Part shown: positions 12,570 through 12,633 of the stretch, piece by piece
How positions within the stretch are numbered: the stretch's first letter is position 1
Layout of the letters: every line of letters starts with the position of its first letter
Origin: Candidatus Bathyarchaeota archaeon
GTDB lineage: Archaea; Thermoproteota; Bathyarchaeia; TCS64
NCBI GenBank assembly: GCA_003662205.1
Contig: QMXQ01000025.1
Span: 1-12,633, forward strand
DNA: 12,633 nucleotides
Direction: 5' to 3'
Program-made: the position numbers and the translations under genes
Notes under the pieces: model-generated
Told to the model about the DNA's origin: nothing
The model's database searches: none
The model's input: only the letters and a program-made list of their open reading frames with translations

Positions 12570-12633
12570 TCATCTTCTAAGCGACTTAAGCTTTACTCTA
12601 TACCTCCTCTCGTTCCTCCCCTGGTAGGGCTCC
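12570..12633 (-). CDS. Possible 3' end of a further minus-strand gene (partial, unknown)
   Basis: One minus-strand frame is open from the window edge to a TGA at 12570-12572 and ends EPYQGRNERRYRVKLKSLRR. The DNA here is GC-rich again, like the core genes, and the tail is basic. I recognise no family. Only 20 codons are visible, so a chance frame is possible. Confidence 0.3.
   Translation of the reverse strand, partial: EPYQGRNERRYRVKLKSLRR

Noticed and set aside
1..12633. CRISPR array, transposon ends or att sites
   Set aside because: No regularly spaced direct repeats, no transposase or integrase and no clear terminal inverted repeats were found on reading both strands.

Overview
The window reads as a piece of an archaeal chromosome. 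TATA-like boxes about 25-30 bases ahead of the inferred transcript starts precede several genes, TTG and GTG starts are common and usually backed by a Shine-Dalgarno sequence, and the families are archaeal in style: an Mrp/NBP35 ATPase next to a NifX-like protein, an archaeal HGPRTase-like phosphoribosyltransferase, a K+-independent membrane pyrophosphatase and an AbrB-type regulator. I cannot assign the lineage from sequence alone; an uncultured Thermoproteota/Bathyarchaeia-type organism is only a guess.

Positions 1-10,810 are GC-rich, compact core-type DNA. From the left: a minus-strand pair (Mrp/NBP35 Fe-S carrier ATPase, then a NifX-like cofactor-binding protein cut by the window edge); plus-strand genes for a CLC chloride channel/transporter with CBS domains, a 102-residue membrane-anchored coiled-coil protein and a CoA-diphosphatase-type NUDIX hydrolase; a minus-strand sucC-sucD operon (ADP-forming succinyl-CoA synthetase, the substrate-level phosphorylation step of the TCA cycle); a divergent plus-strand phosphoribosyltransferase homologue with an altered PRPP loop; a minus-strand flavin-binding PPOX protein whose N-terminus is cut off by an amber codon; a plus-strand aldo/keto reductase; and a plus-strand hppA pyrophosphatase broken by a roughly 110-codon deletion with frameshift and by an ochre codon.

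From about 10,930 the DNA becomes AT-rich. About 475 bases hold no recognisable gene but contain a diverged repeat pair and possible RNA hairpins. A tight minus-strand operon follows: AbrB-like regulator, SAM-dependent methyltransferase, small helix-turn-helix-like protein and a two-helix membrane peptide. GC rises again in the last 130 bases, where the 3' end of another minus-strand gene may begin. The AT-rich segment looks like an acquired or lineage-specific island.

The core genes are mostly housekeeping. I do not see a CRISPR array, a mobile element, a tRNA or an rRNA, and I cannot point to a clearly new multi-gene system. The points most worth checking are the two broken genes, the altered PRPP motif, the channel-like CLC residues, the small AT-rich operon and the inverted repeats at several promoters.
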